Source: Podocnemis expansa (Eukaryota > Chordata > Testudines > Podocnemididae). Taken from it: a stretch of DNA of 64,000 nt. A program made the translations under genes and the position numbers. Under the pieces are notes generated by a model that was not told the origin of the DNA, ran no database searches, and saw only the letters and a list, made by a program, of their open reading frames with translations. Position 1 is the stretch's first letter. The number at the start of each line of letters is the position of its first letter. The stretch is taken from positions 17,219,861-17,283,860 of the forward strand of contig ML681981.1 in the NCBI GenBank assembly GCA_007922195.1, given 5' to 3'. Below are positions 46,636 to 58,996 of this stretch, one piece after another.

Positions 46636-47900
46636 TCCTTTGACTCTGCCTTTGGCTTTAGTGAATGTATCAGCCTAACAAAATTATTTTTATCTCTGAG
46701 AAACATTTAATGTCACGGATGTCTGAATAATAATATTCATATATGTATTATTTAACATTTATATTACAGTAGCACATAGGCCTTTAAACAGCAGGACCCC
46801 TTTATGCTGAGAGCCATACAAACAAATATTATTTTGTGTGCCAGAGTTATTTATTTGGATTTAAGAGCAACATCTACCATTTCTATTATTTAAGCATTTA
46901 ATTTACTTAATTAAAACATTGCTTGATTTTTAATATTATTTTACTAAACTTTCCAGAAATACTGTTAATTATGCAATTGAACAACTAAATAACAAACAGT
47001 AGCTCTGAATGTGAGTAATTGTGAGGTATAGGTGTGATGATTCTCAGAGCACTCAGCACTGCGAATTGTCTTGTTACCTGCTTCAGCCAGTGAGTGTCTT
47101 TCTTGTGGTACCGAGGTACCATCTCCCCACCATCATCAGCCTTCCAGTCACTCATGCATTCTCCTCTCCTCTGTGCCTGCCAAAAGTTGGCCTTTCAGGT
47201 TAACAAGAGCTGTAGCCCAATCCTTGAGTCTGTTTGAATTGTTCTCCTGTGAGATCCAGCTCCTGACAGCTCACAGAATTCCAGAGCCTCTGCACCCAAA
47301 GATGTCCCCTATTTTACTAGTTCCACCTGAAAACACCACTCCTATAAACCTCACAGAACTTGTAAGCACTTCTGATAAAACAAAAGGAGGTTTATTTAGA
47401 AAAGAATAAAGGTTTAACTACAAATGAGAAAGTGATGGAAGCAAAGGGACACAACACAAAATGAAACCATGAAACATGAACTTGGGTCTACGCTTAGTAG
47501 TAGTTACGTTCTCTACAACAGATTACCCCTGCACTTCCTATAGTTTCTTGCAGAGCTGACAGTTTTCACAAGGACAGGAAGTCAAATATTCAGGACAATC
47601 CCCCCTCCCACTCCTTAAGGGCTTTCCTCAATAGAAGTCAGAGTGCCTTTCCCTGCGCTCCATTAAGCAAACAACTGTTTTTCATAGCTAGGGAGAGCTC
47701 TAGTCTACTCTAGTGTTCCTTTTAGCTCCATATAGTATTGTTGGTTTGCAATGGTCTTTCACTGAACAATCAGGTGAAAACTGCAACATGGCAATGGTAG
47801 ACAACAGAATCTCGCATTCCTTCATCAGTTGAGTTAGGGTGACAACTTCCTCTTCCTTAAATGAATCATAACCTCAGTGACAGATTTTTATTGCAAAAAG

Positions 47901-47988
47901 CAAGGAGTCTTGTGGCACTTAAAGACTGACAGATTTATTTAGTGCATGAGTTTTTGTGGGTGAATAGCCCACTTTGTCAGATGTCAAA
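47901..47988 (-). mobile_element. Penelope-like tail fragment
   Basis: A single arm of the Penelope-like tail: CAAGGAGTCTTGTGGCACTT, AAAGACTGACAGATTTATTT, GCATGAG and CCCACTTTGTCAGATG. The first 28 bases are nearly identical to the 3' end of the copy at 23161. No second arm or target duplication was found. Confidence 0.82.
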
Positions 47989-50900
47989 GCCACCCTGCCA
48001 CAGTGGTAGAGAGCAGCACTGCCCACTCAACTGCCCTCAAAATATCCCTCCCAGTCCTTTACCCCCCAAATGCCCCTTCCAGACTCCCAAACCATACCCC
48101 CACTCTCCTCCAGCAGCATTCACTTGTTGGATCCTGAAATATGGTAACTTTATCAGCCAGAAAATTTTGAACCAGCTTCTTAAATGAAAGGCTTGGAGGC
48201 ATTGGCAGGAGTTATTGAAATTTTTCTCCGTGTGAAAGAAAAATTGTTGTGAAGTTTGAAAAAGTTATTTCAGTCTTATATATGAAATGTCACATTAGCG
48301 AAGACTTTCAATCCCTCCACTTGGATTAGCCTCAGAGAAAGGAAATGAAAGAGTACATATTGCAATTGCAGTATACTGAGACAATCCTTGTATTGTAGTC
48401 CGCACACAGACTAAAGAGGACAGACTAAATTATCTAAGAGTTGTGTTCCAATACAGTTTTGTCTCCTACCAGCATTCCTATAGGTCACACCTTTATTATA
48501 CCAGCCATTGAAACTGCCAGTACACAGATCAGGGAACATGCAGCTGCCTTTCCAAAGCTGAGGGAACTAGCACTAGCGTGGACACCCTTCAAAAGGAATT
48601 CTGGATGAGTCAGCCTGATTTCCTATAGGGAAATCTGGCAACAAAGAAACTATATCCAGCACATAATATGGCTCTTGGTTTATAATCACTTTTCTATATC
48701 TTATTTTATTTTCCGGGGGGGGGGGACAAAAACCCTTTATTGCATATTTTGGATACCACAGAAGCCAAATCTGTACAGAGGTTCATGGCATAAAGCCAAT
48801 ATGGTCTCAAAGTTCTACTCCTGAAATTTCAAGGGCTCCCATGAGAATTTTATTGTTTCAATACAATTCTGGTATCTCATTCAGAGTTCAGGATCCCCCC
48901 CCCCCGCTAGTCCTTTGAACAAATTTGAAAAGCTGCTCAGTTCATTTCCCCTTAAGTTAAACAAAAACCCTGACTCTATACCATTCTCAACCAGCTATCA
49001 GGAAGGTGGTTTTCATTGATCTGCAGATATACATTCCATTTTTAATAAAGGTGCCTGTGCATATTAGTCCTGGAAGGGTCTGGCCAACGTGCTGTGCACA
49101 GGGGCTGAGTACATTAAATATTACTGTGGCATACATGAATGTATTACATATACTTCTAATACAACATATTCATTAGCAGGCATCACTTATCATATGGGGT
49201 CAGAGGATGATAATATAGCCCTTCACATTTATTGACTTTTACTACAAATCCCATTTGTTAAATTCACAATTAGATACACTATAGTGGCGTGATTGAAGGA
49301 AAAAAATAGTTTCCTGAAAGTGCTTATTTACGATATTTGGCCTACAAGGCAGAGCGCAATTTTCAATGTGAAGCCTACTTAAGCACTTCACTGTATTGAT
49401 TTAATCCCTTTGTAGTCCCCCAGCCTTCCCTTTGGATCTGTACAACTGCCAGAACACGAAGATGAGCCACATTAAAAATACACATCAGTCTCATTAAGCA
49501 GAAGTCTCCAGGACCATCCGGTTGGAAGCATTTGGTGGATGAGTGATTTAAAGGCAATATTTAGTCAGTCAGATGGGAGGTTGAGGGCTCTCTTCCTTTC
49601 CATTATCCCTCTTACCTTGCAGTAAACAATCAGCACACTTAGACTTCATTTCCTAAACATCTTTTATTGCCCCTTCAGAAGCCTAATATAATCCAGCCTG
49701 CAAGCTTACCTCCAGACAGAGACTGTCTCTTTCGGGCTGTGCACTGCCACTGAAAAGTTCATCCTTTTGATATGCCATTCCCTCTCTGTGGAGCACTGCC
49801 AGCTAGAGATGTACATAATAGGTTTCAGTTTCTGGAGTTTTGAAACGTTATGCTGTTTTGGTCCAAGTGGGTTAGTGCCCCTTTGAGTTTCAGGTTCAAA
49901 GAATGCTGAGTTTAATCTCAAACCATAAATCTCTTCTATCTGTGAACAGCATGAAGTTTGCTTGAAATTTGGCCTACATCAATGCAATTCTCATTCAGGT
50001 TCCCTTGAAAAGTTTGCAAAGGCTGAAAACTGGGTGATTTTTGAGTTTTGGGCTGCATTATGAAATTTTCACATAGCTTCACTGCATGGCTGTCTCTTAT
50101 GCCTTTAACTATGACTCTGCACTTCCTTGTGCTATGGAACCCTTATGTCTCTAAGTATTTGTGCCATAAATTCCCCTTCAGAAGCTCTGTTACTTATGAA
50201 TAGATTTCTCAAAACTTCAGAGCTATCTTAACTAATTAGCTCCCATGGAAATCAATGGGAATTTTATCAGTAACATCTGTAGGAGCAGAGAAAACCAATG
50301 CTGAGTTTTTTGAAAATCCCACCCTATATTTTTTCATAGATTTAATTTATCTAGAAATCAAGTTCTCAGCATGAGGACAACTTTCACAAAGTTGTATTGT
50401 AAAGATGACTAATTGAAATGTATTACTGCTACCTCTGCTAGTAACAGCAGTCTCAAACAATGTCATGTTTACTAGCTGATGTTTAGGGGACAACTACTGC
50501 AAATAATATGCAGTTTTAAAGTCTGATATATCTTCTAATTTTGACTGGAATTATTTAATAATTCTGTTTCAATCTGCATATAATAATCCCTTGATATGTA
50601 ATAGATCCTGATAGACCTGAGACTCCATTGTAGTATGTGAATTTTTAAAGCTCGTTAACTGCAATCAATCTTTGAAAGGTTAGTGAACATACATTCATAT
50701 GCTGCACAATAACGCCTGCCATAATCCATCAATCTCATACATTTCTAAGGGTTATTTCTCTTTTTGAATTTTGTTTAAAAGGAAGTGGGAGGGAAGGGAT
50801 AATGTCACACAACTTTAAGACTGAAATGCAAGCTCAAAAAGCAAGACAAATGAAACTAAAACTGATTTTTCCCACTTATGCTTATATATACACTGCGATG

Positions 50901-51299
50901 ATTTCACATTAGTGAGCGAGGTCACAAACAACAGTATGTGCAGCACAATATTGTGGTATTGCCAAAAGTAGCAAGTTGGAGAGAAGGCCTCAGACTTACC
51001 TACAAATGTAGGATTTTGCTGGATGTCCTGTAATCTCAACTTTGATTTTATATTAATAATTTAACTATATTAATAAATTTATATTATAAACCCTTGTATT
51101 GGTCTTGAATGATCTCCAGCCCTAATGCTGAACGACAGTTTAAGAATTCACTTGTGCAATGTGGTATTTTTACATTACAGAGCAAAGGACTTATTGAAGA
51201 CAAAGGAAGGAAATTGTGTGTCCTCCTGCAACTGCTATGTTTTACCATCTGATGGAGGGGAATAAAAATCACAATATGTTTTACAGACAAAGGGAAGTA
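47989..51299. other. Unassigned stretch with homopolymers
   Basis: A G run at 48715-48725 and a C run at 48895-48905 are the main low-complexity features. The part around 49810-50060 (TTTCAG/TTTGAG/GAAATTT words) looks like a diverged interspersed repeat without clear ends. No genes recognised. Confidence 0.4.
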
Positions 51300-51395
51300 T
51301 TACAGGGGGTGCACCAGTCTCATGAGGTCCCTTCCAACCCTATGATTCTATTCTATTCTATTCTATTCTATTCTATTCTATTCTATTCTATTCTA
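51300..51395 (+). mobile_element. CR1 tail with (TTCTA)10
   Basis: The terminal CR1 phrase CATGAGGTCCCTTCCAACCC is followed by TATGATTCTA and then ten TTCTA units at 51346-51395. The normal CR1 tail is a few octamers of the ATTCTATG type, so the pentamer array is an expanded or mutated tail. It is severely 5'-truncated; nothing CR1-like is seen before about 51290. Confidence 0.85.
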
Positions 51396-51763
51396 AATTA
51401 GTTTGAATTAAGGAGCCTTAATCTGAACTACCGTAGTCCCATCCAGCATAAACTTTCACTAATTTGAATTAAGGCATAAAAGTTTAGTTCAGATTAGTAA
51501 TACTTGCATTTAGTTCAACCTAAGCGCTTAGTTCAAACTAAGGGCAGTGTAGCCCAGGATTAAGCCTTAATCTTAACTAAGTAAATTCAGAGTAGGGCAG
51601 TTAGTTCAAATTAACAAAGTGCACTAATTCAATTTAACATTTAAGTCAAATTAGTGCACTTTGTTAATTTGACTTACTAAGGTCAGGTTTTGTTTGAACT
51701 GAGGTCAAATTTATTAGTTCAACTTTGTTAATTCTAACTAACTTTTGTAGTGTAGACATAGCC
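51396..51763. mobile_element. TIR MITE, left end missing, with 24-bp perfect hairpin
   Basis: AT-rich TTAGTTCAAATTAA-type sequence ending in TGTAGTGTAGACATAGCC, the right terminus of the GGCTATGTCTACAC family. The expected left terminus is absent and is replaced by the CR1 tail. The arms at 51606-51629 and 51649-51672 are a perfect 24-bp inverted repeat with a 19-base spacer. Confidence 0.78.
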
Positions 51764-53154
51764 AGGGTGTGTAATGCAATAACGTAAGGAGAAAGAGAGT
51801 GAGAGGGAGAGAGAGAGAGAGAAATTATCAGTAGTTTACAAGAAAATAATCCTTCTGGATAGGGCTTAAAACAAACAAAATAAAATAATTTAAGTCAATC
51901 TTGTTTATCTTTGACAACAAAACCAGTGCTGATACACAAAGAATCAAGGGACAACTGCCAGGAAAAAATAAAATGCAACATATGTAATAAAATCCCCAAT
52001 GTGGAAAAAAAGTCATGTTTTGTACGTGCAAAATCCAGTTTGAATTTTAGATGCATGGTAAAGATAATATACCCCTTAGATATAAGGTTAACTTAAATCA
52101 CTAAATTACAAAATGAAACTATTATAATTGAAAGCTGTGACAGCTTCATTAGAGTAAAGGTGGTTGATGATGGGAAATTTGACCATTCCAAGTGGCACAA
52201 CAGCCCTTTTAACCTACTTGCTTAAAGATAATACAGAACTTGAAAAAAAAGCCCACTATTTTCTTCCTTTGGTGATGATTTAATGATAAGCTTTGTCAAT
52301 ATGGGAAGCCAAGTGTTTAGAAGGCTGAAGGACATTATAAAGGAATTTGAGCTTACATTTTTAAAAGTGAAGTAGGTGGAAGGACAATATCCCATTTCAC
52401 CAACACTCAGACATGATCGAATTTTTGTTAGCTATCTCTTAATGTGCATGGGAAGAGAGTGGGAATAGTTCCAAAATCTTATAGTAATGAGCTATGGGAA
52501 GGATATGATCTATACCATTTCCTTGCATGTTAAATGTAGCTCATACAATGTGTAGCAATAGCTTTTTACTCTTGTCCAGCTCTCTAGGAATAGATGGTAT
52601 TTCTATTGTAAAGAATGATAAAATAACCCTTGCTTAATTAAAATAATAGACACTTGTGCTTGGCAAAGGAAAAATTCCACATAGTTTAAGCTCATACAAA
52701 ATATGCATTTAATTATCTACTATATAATCCAGCTTCAAACTCCAGGGAGAAATGAAATAAGAAAGGAATTGTATGTGACAATTCAGTGTGGGTTTTTTGT
52801 TTGTTTTTAGCTTGTAACACTCAGAATAATACATAATCTTGCAACACCACTGACATATACCGTATAATGGTATGACTACAAACAGATGTGCTCAAGGAAA
52901 AGGATTTCTTTTCCTTCATAATTAATTTCCTTTGTCCAAGCAGCTTTAACTATCACATCAATCTATACAACGAACTTATTGTCTCCAGTAGAATTTCTTT
53001 CAATAAATAAGTTTCCTAAAACCTTGAAAAGTTTATAGGCTTGCCTGGGTAAACCTATAACACGTAACCCCCCCTAAACACACACACATATACACATGCA
53101 CACTGGTTGCAGCAGATACAATATCTGAGGCTGGCAGATGTATTAAAATCACTA
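51764..53154. other. Unassigned stretch with a GA-rich array
   Basis: GA-rich array at about 51789-51822. The rest has no recognised coding or repeat content. Confidence 0.4.
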
Positions 53155-53190
53155 AGGGTGAGATTTACAGAGGGACTTAGGTGTTGCAAT

Positions 53191-53376
53191 CACTGTTCCC
53201 TCTAAGCTGTGAGCGTGTGCGCACACACCCAAGTCATGAAACCTGCGCACACGACAAAATGAAGTGTGCACAAAAAAATTCAATAGTGCTAATATTGGTG
53301 CTGACAATGAAATGTTTTTGCGCACACAAAGAAATTGTTTGCGCACACAGTCTATGAGTAATTAGATGGAACATTG
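53191..53376. mobile_element. 186-bp hAT MITE, GCGCACAC-rich
   Basis: Termini CACTGTTCCCTCTAAG and ATTAGATGGAACATTG are inverted repeats. They are flanked by a perfect 8-bp duplication GTTGCAAT (53183-53190 and 53377-53384). The interior contains several GCGCACAC / GTGTGCGC words, which form internal palindromes and are rich in CpG for such an AT-rich region. Confidence 0.9.
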
Positions 53377-53730
53377 GTTGCAATGCTTAATTTTAAGGGT
53401 CCTTGCCAGCAAACCAAATTCACAGCCCCAAAACAGGTGTTCAGATTCCCTGTACAATGTATGAGAAGAGTTAGGTGTCTATGAATGTGACCCACAAGAG
53501 CCAGCAAGCTGAATGGGGAGATGCTTAAGTTAGCCAATAGAAAATACCAAAGAAAGGAGTGTGGGTGGGATTTATGAGATTAAATCCAGTGTGGGGGAAG
53601 AAGGCAGCCTCTGTCCCTGTCTGTGCTTGGGACTCTGTACTGTGAACCCTCTTCTGGAATAAGGCACTTAGGCATTTTTGCAAGAAGAGCTTCCACTGCA
53701 AGAGGCAGTGTTCCCTCACCCATGTCTTTT

Positions 53731-53854
53731 AGTCCAGTGGTTAGAGCACTCACCTAGCATGTGGGAGATCCCCATTCAATTCCCCTGTCCACCACAGAGA
53801 AGGTATTTGAAGTTAGATCTCCCTCTCCCAGGCAAAGGCCCTAACCACTGGGTT
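53731..53854. repeat. tRNA-like inverted-arm segment
   Basis: The left arm AGTCCAGTGGTTAGAGCACT pairs with the right arm AAGGCCCTAACCACTGGGTT. The left arm resembles a tRNA box A region (TGGTTAGAGCAC), and CATTCAATTCCCC downstream resembles a box B. The acceptor and anticodon stems do not form, so it is not a functional tRNA gene. It is more likely part of a tRNA-derived or palindromic repeat. Confidence 0.5.
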
Positions 53855-54060
53855 CTGTCTCTCTCCAACTCGCTGTTGCAGCTGTTCTACTATGTACAAA
53901 TATTAATAAATCATTAGCTCAAAGCGAGACAGAGAGAGAGCGCTATAGCCCAGCTATCAGGGCACTCGAATCTGAGGTAGGAGATTCAGGTTCCATTTCC
54001 TCTGTTCCAATGAATATTTAATTAATTTATATACTGTGGAACAGCTTCGCCAGCAGAGAC

Positions 54061-56126
54061 TGAGGGAGATGCATGACACTGAATATTGTGAGTTAGTTTT
54101 ATTATTTATATTATTATTTTTTTATAGATCTAGCCTTAAAGGTCTAGAGTAAAATACTATCAACAATCTCTCTCTCTCTCTCACCCACACAAACCTTCAA
54201 AGGATGAAATACCACCTTTTTTGCACTGTCTTTAAAGATTAAAGGATATTAGATAACATCACGACATAACAGGTGATTTAGGCATGGTGATTCAACCTCA
54301 GATTTTGTGGGATTACTCAGACTTTTAATACTACTCATGGGCCAAACTCTGTGTTGTTCTTACAGCACAATTGCTCCACAGCACACAAAATATAGGTTCC
54401 TGGCTCCCTCCACTTGTAGGGCATAGCAAGCACTCACCCATTCTCCAATCCAGGGAACAAAGGGGACTGGAGGGGGGACCGAAGAGCAAATCAATAAGCT
54501 GTGACAGTGATATTCAGACCCCAGTGGTTCAGGAACCAATCAGCAATCAACATTATCCAAAAGAGTCACAGTAGTGTGAATTCATTGTTTCATTTACTAT
54601 AGTACCATATATTAATATTTGATTTTTTTAAATAAATTATTCTCACAGCAAAATGACTAAGTATCATTTTATCAACTATAATTGGCTAATCACATAGTAA
54701 AAACATCCTGATGGGTTAATAATTAAACCACATAGCATTTCATTATGTGCTGAAAAAGCCGCAGAAGACACATTAAATAGGCAGTTGCAGCTCATGAGCT
54801 ACAGTTTAAGTGTCACTGTGCTAGGATGAGTATTCCCTGCAAGTGGAATGGAGGTACCCATCCCTTACTCATACACCTCATCAGGCAGGTGTAGTCTCCA
54901 TGCATATCAAGGAGACCCTTATGTTAGAAAGCATTTTACAGTGTTATTTTGGTGCCTGCATGAAGTATTTTGTATTACAACACTCAGTTTTCTATGCTTT
55001 TCTTTAACAAAACGGCATTACACAGTGCATATTAAAAGAGGTCAGGAGAACACAACTTCTGTTTCAGATGTGAACAACAAGGATGTCCTCTAGACATTAA
55101 TTTTTCTCCCGGTCTGGCAGAAGGGACATGGGAAAAGTCTGTATTTTCTCTCCATTCTCCATCCTAAACAAATCAGAAAATCTTGTTTCATTTTCTAGCT
55201 TGCAAATGTCCCCAGATACCATGGAAGCTAGCTAAGCATCAGAACTCCATTTGAATTGCAACACACACAAATGTGTTTTAGATGTTTTTAATTTCTGTTA
55301 TCGTGAAGTAAAACCTTGTGTGATACAAAATGAAGAAGATAAATCTTAGAGTCAAATCTTACTCCTTAGCACATGTACAGCAACTCCTAACGAGACCAGT
55401 GGGACATGAAACTGAATAGAGTAGGCATAAATGGGCCACCAACTCCAAATCAGACCTAATTTAAGTAAGAAAAATACCGCTCACTTCTCTAGATTTGGAG
55501 TCCAGTTACAACGAGGCTGGAATTTGGCTCTCAATATTTAATTTTTTCATTAGTTAATTTTCCATTTTGAGATTTATTTTTTTTAGGTACAAAAAAGAGA
55601 GTTAATATTTATAAACAAACCTAAAACTTTTGCCAATCTGTTATTTTGAGTGCAGCACTTTGCAGCTGTTTATGCAACCAGGAAATAACATAGAAGATAA
55701 TGAGGGTTTTGTTTGTTTGTTTAGGATTCTGAAGAATGAAGTGCTGTCAAAACTGCTATTGTATAAGAAACAGTGGATTTGTTATTAAATCTGTAGTAGA
55801 TTTTCAGTGCACCACATAGTGACTCACAAATAGCTCATTTGTTATATAGTCATTGATGCAGAATTAATTGTCTATAGCACATATTGACATAGACTCATAA
55901 TCAATTAGCTATCATAAATGTTGCACTGCTGGAGACACTAAGATAACTTGTTCACTGCACTCTATTCAATTTATAAACTGTCCTTTGCAGATTCTAATTT
56001 ATAAGATATTTAGTACAGATTTTCTAATGCATACTTTTTTTGGACATGTGGCATGGACTTATTCAAGTATCACAAGAGTACTATATTTATTTCAGTTCTG
56101 TGATAAATGACAAAAATTAACCGTAT
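54061..56126. other. Unassigned non-coding stretch
   Basis: AT-rich with a short (TC)n run at 54168-54182. No gene, RNA gene or element recognised. Confidence 0.4.
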
Positions 56127-56537
56127 GGGTATGTCTAACACACACACTTAAATTCGACCTAATAAATTATTAGGTCAAATTTAAAAATAGCACTTGTTTA
56201 CACAGCACTTGGGTGATTTGACCTAAGGCTTCCCTTAGGTTGAATCCAAGAGAGGTCCCTTCGAAGTTAAAAAAACCTCCTGTAACTTCAAAGGGATCGT
56301 CAATTCGAACGCTAAAGTTTGAATTGATGCTGTGTAGACATATGAATTTGAACAAAAATTAGTTTGAATTCATATGTTTGACCTTCGTCCCAGGGTGCAT
56401 AGCACCCTAGAAGTAAGACCAGTGCAAGCCCAGGATGGGGCTATCTAAAGCAGCCCTGCACCAAGCTGTCAAACCCCGCTGTCAGTGGGGGGCAGAGGCA
56501 ATTTGAACTAACAGCCTAAGTGCAGACGTACACTGTG
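56127..56537. mobile_element. TIR MITE
   Basis: About 410 bp from GGGTATGTCTAACAC to AAGTGCAGACGTACAC, termini of the GGCYAYGTCTACAC family. The left half has AATTCGACCTAA / TTAGGTCAAATTT inverted words; the right half is GC-rich. TGCTGTGTAGACATATGAAT at 56327 looks like an internal copy of the terminus, so two elements may be fused or one duplicated. Target duplication unclear. Confidence 0.7.
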
Positions 56538-56841
56538 TGTTTAATTTCCTTACTCTGGCACATTCCTATCAAACTCAGATCACTGATACATTTATTTCAC
56601 TACTGAAAGGAGTGATACAAAACACTGGATATCAATTTATTTCCTCTATGCACATTAATTTGCCTTGTCTCTGATGCATGTGTGTCCAAGGCCAGAGGAA
56701 GGAAATGAATATATGTAGTTACATTTTGGTATACTATTATTTGCAGTAGTTAAATATGTAAGTATCACTTATTCTCCCTCAAGCATGAGAGCCATATTTA
56801 ACAGAACACAGGTCATCATTCAGCCATGCTCCTCTTTCTCA

Positions 56842-57085
56842 GCCTAGGTATCTACTATTGCTTACGTTAGTATAAGTTACTTCACCCAGGGATGTGAATA
56901 AACCACAGCCTAGAGTGATGTATGTTACACCAACCTAAGCAACCTAAGCTTCTCCCACTGAGAGCTGCTACCAGTTGCAGGGGCTGGAGTAATTAAATTG
57001 ATGGGAGAACTCTCTCCCATCTGCTTAGCGCACCTTCACTAACATCACTACAGCAGCACGTAAGCTCTGTAGTGTAGTTGTAGTC
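56842..57085. mobile_element. TIR MITE
   Basis: About 244 bp from GCCTAGGTATCTAC to GTAGTGTAGTTGTAGTC. The interior words AAGTTACTTCACCCAGGG, CACCAACCTAAGC and GATGGGAGAACTCTCTCCCATC (positions 57000-57021, a palindrome) match a MITE type common in turtles and crocodilians. No target duplication found. Confidence 0.7.
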
Positions 57086-57810
57086 TGAACTCCTGCTCTC
57101 TTTTCCTCCTCCCTCCATATCACACTGCATGTTCCTTTGCTGACACAGCTGAGGATCGATTTTTTGATCCTGTGCTCTTTGAAAGCTTCTGCCAACTGCC
57201 ATCATGCAGGATCACATAACGTGGAATGTCATGTGATCTCCCAGATTTCTGAAGACTTATTCCTAATTGGACTCATGTGCAATTGGTTTTGCATTATTGG
57301 AGTTAGACTTCAAGGGGTACGTTTACAAAAATTGCAAAGTATTTCAGCCTCATGATTCCCATCCTAGAGATCCAGTGACTGATGAGAGCCATCAGAATCA
57401 AACAGTTAGCAGGTTAAAAGCAGAAAAAGACATGTGATAAGTGACAGGGATAACAGCACAATGCCTACAAAGCCAGACTTCAGATTGAGATGTATTTACA
57501 TCCTATTGTCTAAGTTGTTTTTTAACTGTAATTTAAAAAACAAAAAGTTAGTGCAGGAACAAATCCTTAGGATCTTTGAGTCAACAGTCCATAATGGTTT
57601 GGAAAGAAATTTAAACATGAAATTATTCTTTGTAAGGTGCTTACAAAATTGGGACTGTATATATGGTGACTCATTTCAGAAAAATCAAAAGGGATTGGAC
57701 CAGAGCTTGCTTTTCCCCAAGAAACCATTCCTTCAGTTTGGACATGCTGTACTTTTAAAATACTTTTAAATATCTGACATATTTTAGTTTTAGATATTCC
57801 AGAACAAACA
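57086..57810. other. Unassigned non-coding stretch
   Basis: An open frame of 111 codons (57434-57769, plus) has no recognised motif and I treat it as chance. No repeats recognised. Confidence 0.4.
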
Positions 57811-57894
57811 AGCAATCCTGTGGTGCTTTTAAAGACTGACCAATTTATTTATCGCATGAGCTTTCATGGGCAAAAATCCCACTTCATCAGATGC
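57811..57894 (-). mobile_element. Penelope-like tail fragment
   Basis: AGCAATCCTGTGGTGC, then ATTTATTTATCGCATGAGCT, then AATCCCACTTCATCAGATGC: one arm of the tail found at 23161, 39257, 40610, 42565 and 47901. Confidence 0.82.
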
Positions 57895-58002
57895 CAACAA
57901 AAAACTTGGTCTCTTGTTACATAGTTGTGTTTTCATGAGGCCATAAGAAAAGCTAACTACACAAAAATCATGGTACATGTCAAGGCTCTACAGTGAGACA
58001 AG
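57895..58002. other. Short unassigned spacer
   Basis: Lies between two Penelope-like pieces and may belong to either element. Nothing else seen. Confidence 0.3.
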
Positions 58003-58143
58003 GTGTGAGGTAATATCTTTAATGAATTAATCTCTGTTGGTGAGAGACAAACCTTCACGCTACACAAAGGAAGAGTTACAAGTAGTGCAAAAGCTTGTCT
58101 CTTTCACCATCAGAAGTTGGTCCAGCAAACAATATTACATCAC

Positions 58144-58996
58144 TGTAGCAGGGAAGAACAGTTACCCACCAGCCGGGAGGTAGCTGGTTGCCAACACCCC
58201 CCTTGCTGGCCAGAAAAGGCCTTGTGAAAGAGCCCACCCTGGATCCAAAGGGACGGCCTGTGGGATGGGGAGGACTATATAAAGGGTCAGCCAAGGGAGC
58301 AACAGACAGGGAGATGGCTGCTGAAGCTGGCAGATCTCCCTCCCCAGGAGCAGCTGGGGCCTGACCAACAGCGAGATCTCCCTCCCCGGGAGAAATGCTG
58401 GCTGGCTGCTCCCCTGGAGATTAACTACCCCAGGTGAGGACCTGGACGAGCTTCCCTCAGCAGAAAGTCTGGAGGGGGGGAACCAGCCCAACGCTCATGA
58501 GGATCTGGATGAGCTTCCCTCAGCTGGTGATGTCACCAAGCTGGCTGCCTTGGACCCCTGCAACCAGGAGGAGGTCCCGCTGGTGCATGGAGTGGAATTG
58601 CCTGCGTTGCCACCAGAAGACATTGAGGGGTTGGCTGGGATGCCCTGGGAGCTTATCCAGAGGACCTGGAACCTAGTGAGGAAGGCACCCAAGGGGGAAC
58701 TGGGAGGAAGTGGCCCAGGGGCAGCTGGTGAGTGTACCACTGCTATATGGCATCAGTATTTTGGCCAGAGCCCACTGACCCAGTGGCAGGGCACTGCCAC
58801 TGCTCAGGTCCTGGGCTGGCATGTAGTGGAGCGGGTGGGCCTGTATTCCCCTCCCTTCCCCTGCTACCGTCCAGGCTACCGGGTGCTTGCCTTAACCCTG
58901 CTGGGGGTTGAAGGCCCTGAACTCTTGTACTGTGTGCTTGCCATAACCTACCTGAGGGGCTAGAAGGACACAAAAATAGGGGAGTGGGGTCTGACA
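58144..58996 (+). mobile_element. Probable solo LTR, 853 bp
   Basis: It starts TGTAGCAGGG and ends GTCTGACA, the TG...CA form of LTR ends. The flanks ATCAC (58139-58143) and ATCAT (58997-59001) fit a 5-bp target duplication with one mismatch. The boundaries agree with the point where the surrounding repeat is interrupted. The block is far more GC-rich than its surroundings, has a TATA box at 58276-58283 and no internal gag or pol. It carries direct repeats: AGATCTCCCTCCCC at 58332 and 58374, and GAGCTTCCCTCAGC at about 58448 and 58512. No polyadenylation signal found. A Gypsy-like or retroviral origin cannot be distinguished. Confidence 0.72.
58276..58283 (+). promoter_or_regulatory. TATA box of the solo LTR
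   Basis: TATATAAA lies in a GC-rich context 132 bases from the LTR start, a plausible U3 promoter position. It would direct transcription rightwards. Function is inferred from sequence only. Confidence 0.5.

Larger units (their letters stand above)
42724..47900. other. Long stretch without recognisable genes
   Basis: AT-rich DNA with A-rich runs (42954-42976) and old repeats listed separately. The segment 47030-47500 has a mixed composition and a TTTATT/AAGAAT-rich part that could be an old LTR-type repeat, but I see no boundaries. No reading frame resembles a known protein. Confidence 0.4.
53155..54060. repeat. Palindrome-rich old repeat, interrupted by a hAT
   Basis: Sequence on both sides of the hAT at 53191-53376 joins as GGACTTAGGTGTTGCAAT then GCTTAATTTTAAGGG. 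It continues through a part with tRNA-like phrases (53731-53854) and a related phrase near 53945-54010. I recognise this as a common sauropsid palindromic repeat but cannot assign a class. The outer limits are estimated. Confidence 0.5.

Noticed and set aside
46750..46900. Possible further hAT element
   Set aside because: A CAGCAGGACCCC phrase hints at a terminus, but no opposite end or 8-bp duplication was found.
53731..53790. Candidate tRNA gene
   Set aside because: Box A-like and box B-like phrases exist, but the acceptor and anticodon stems do not pair, and the segment is part of an inverted-arm repeat.
23161..57894. Recurring CCCACTTCATCAGATG units as a CRISPR-like array
   Set aside because: The copies are kilobases apart, in both orientations and diverged; they are dispersed Penelope-like tails.
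58162..58963. Long open frames on both strands (up to 137 codons)
   Set aside because: They lie within the GC-rich probable solo LTR; the frames overlap on both strands and show no gag, pol or host motif.
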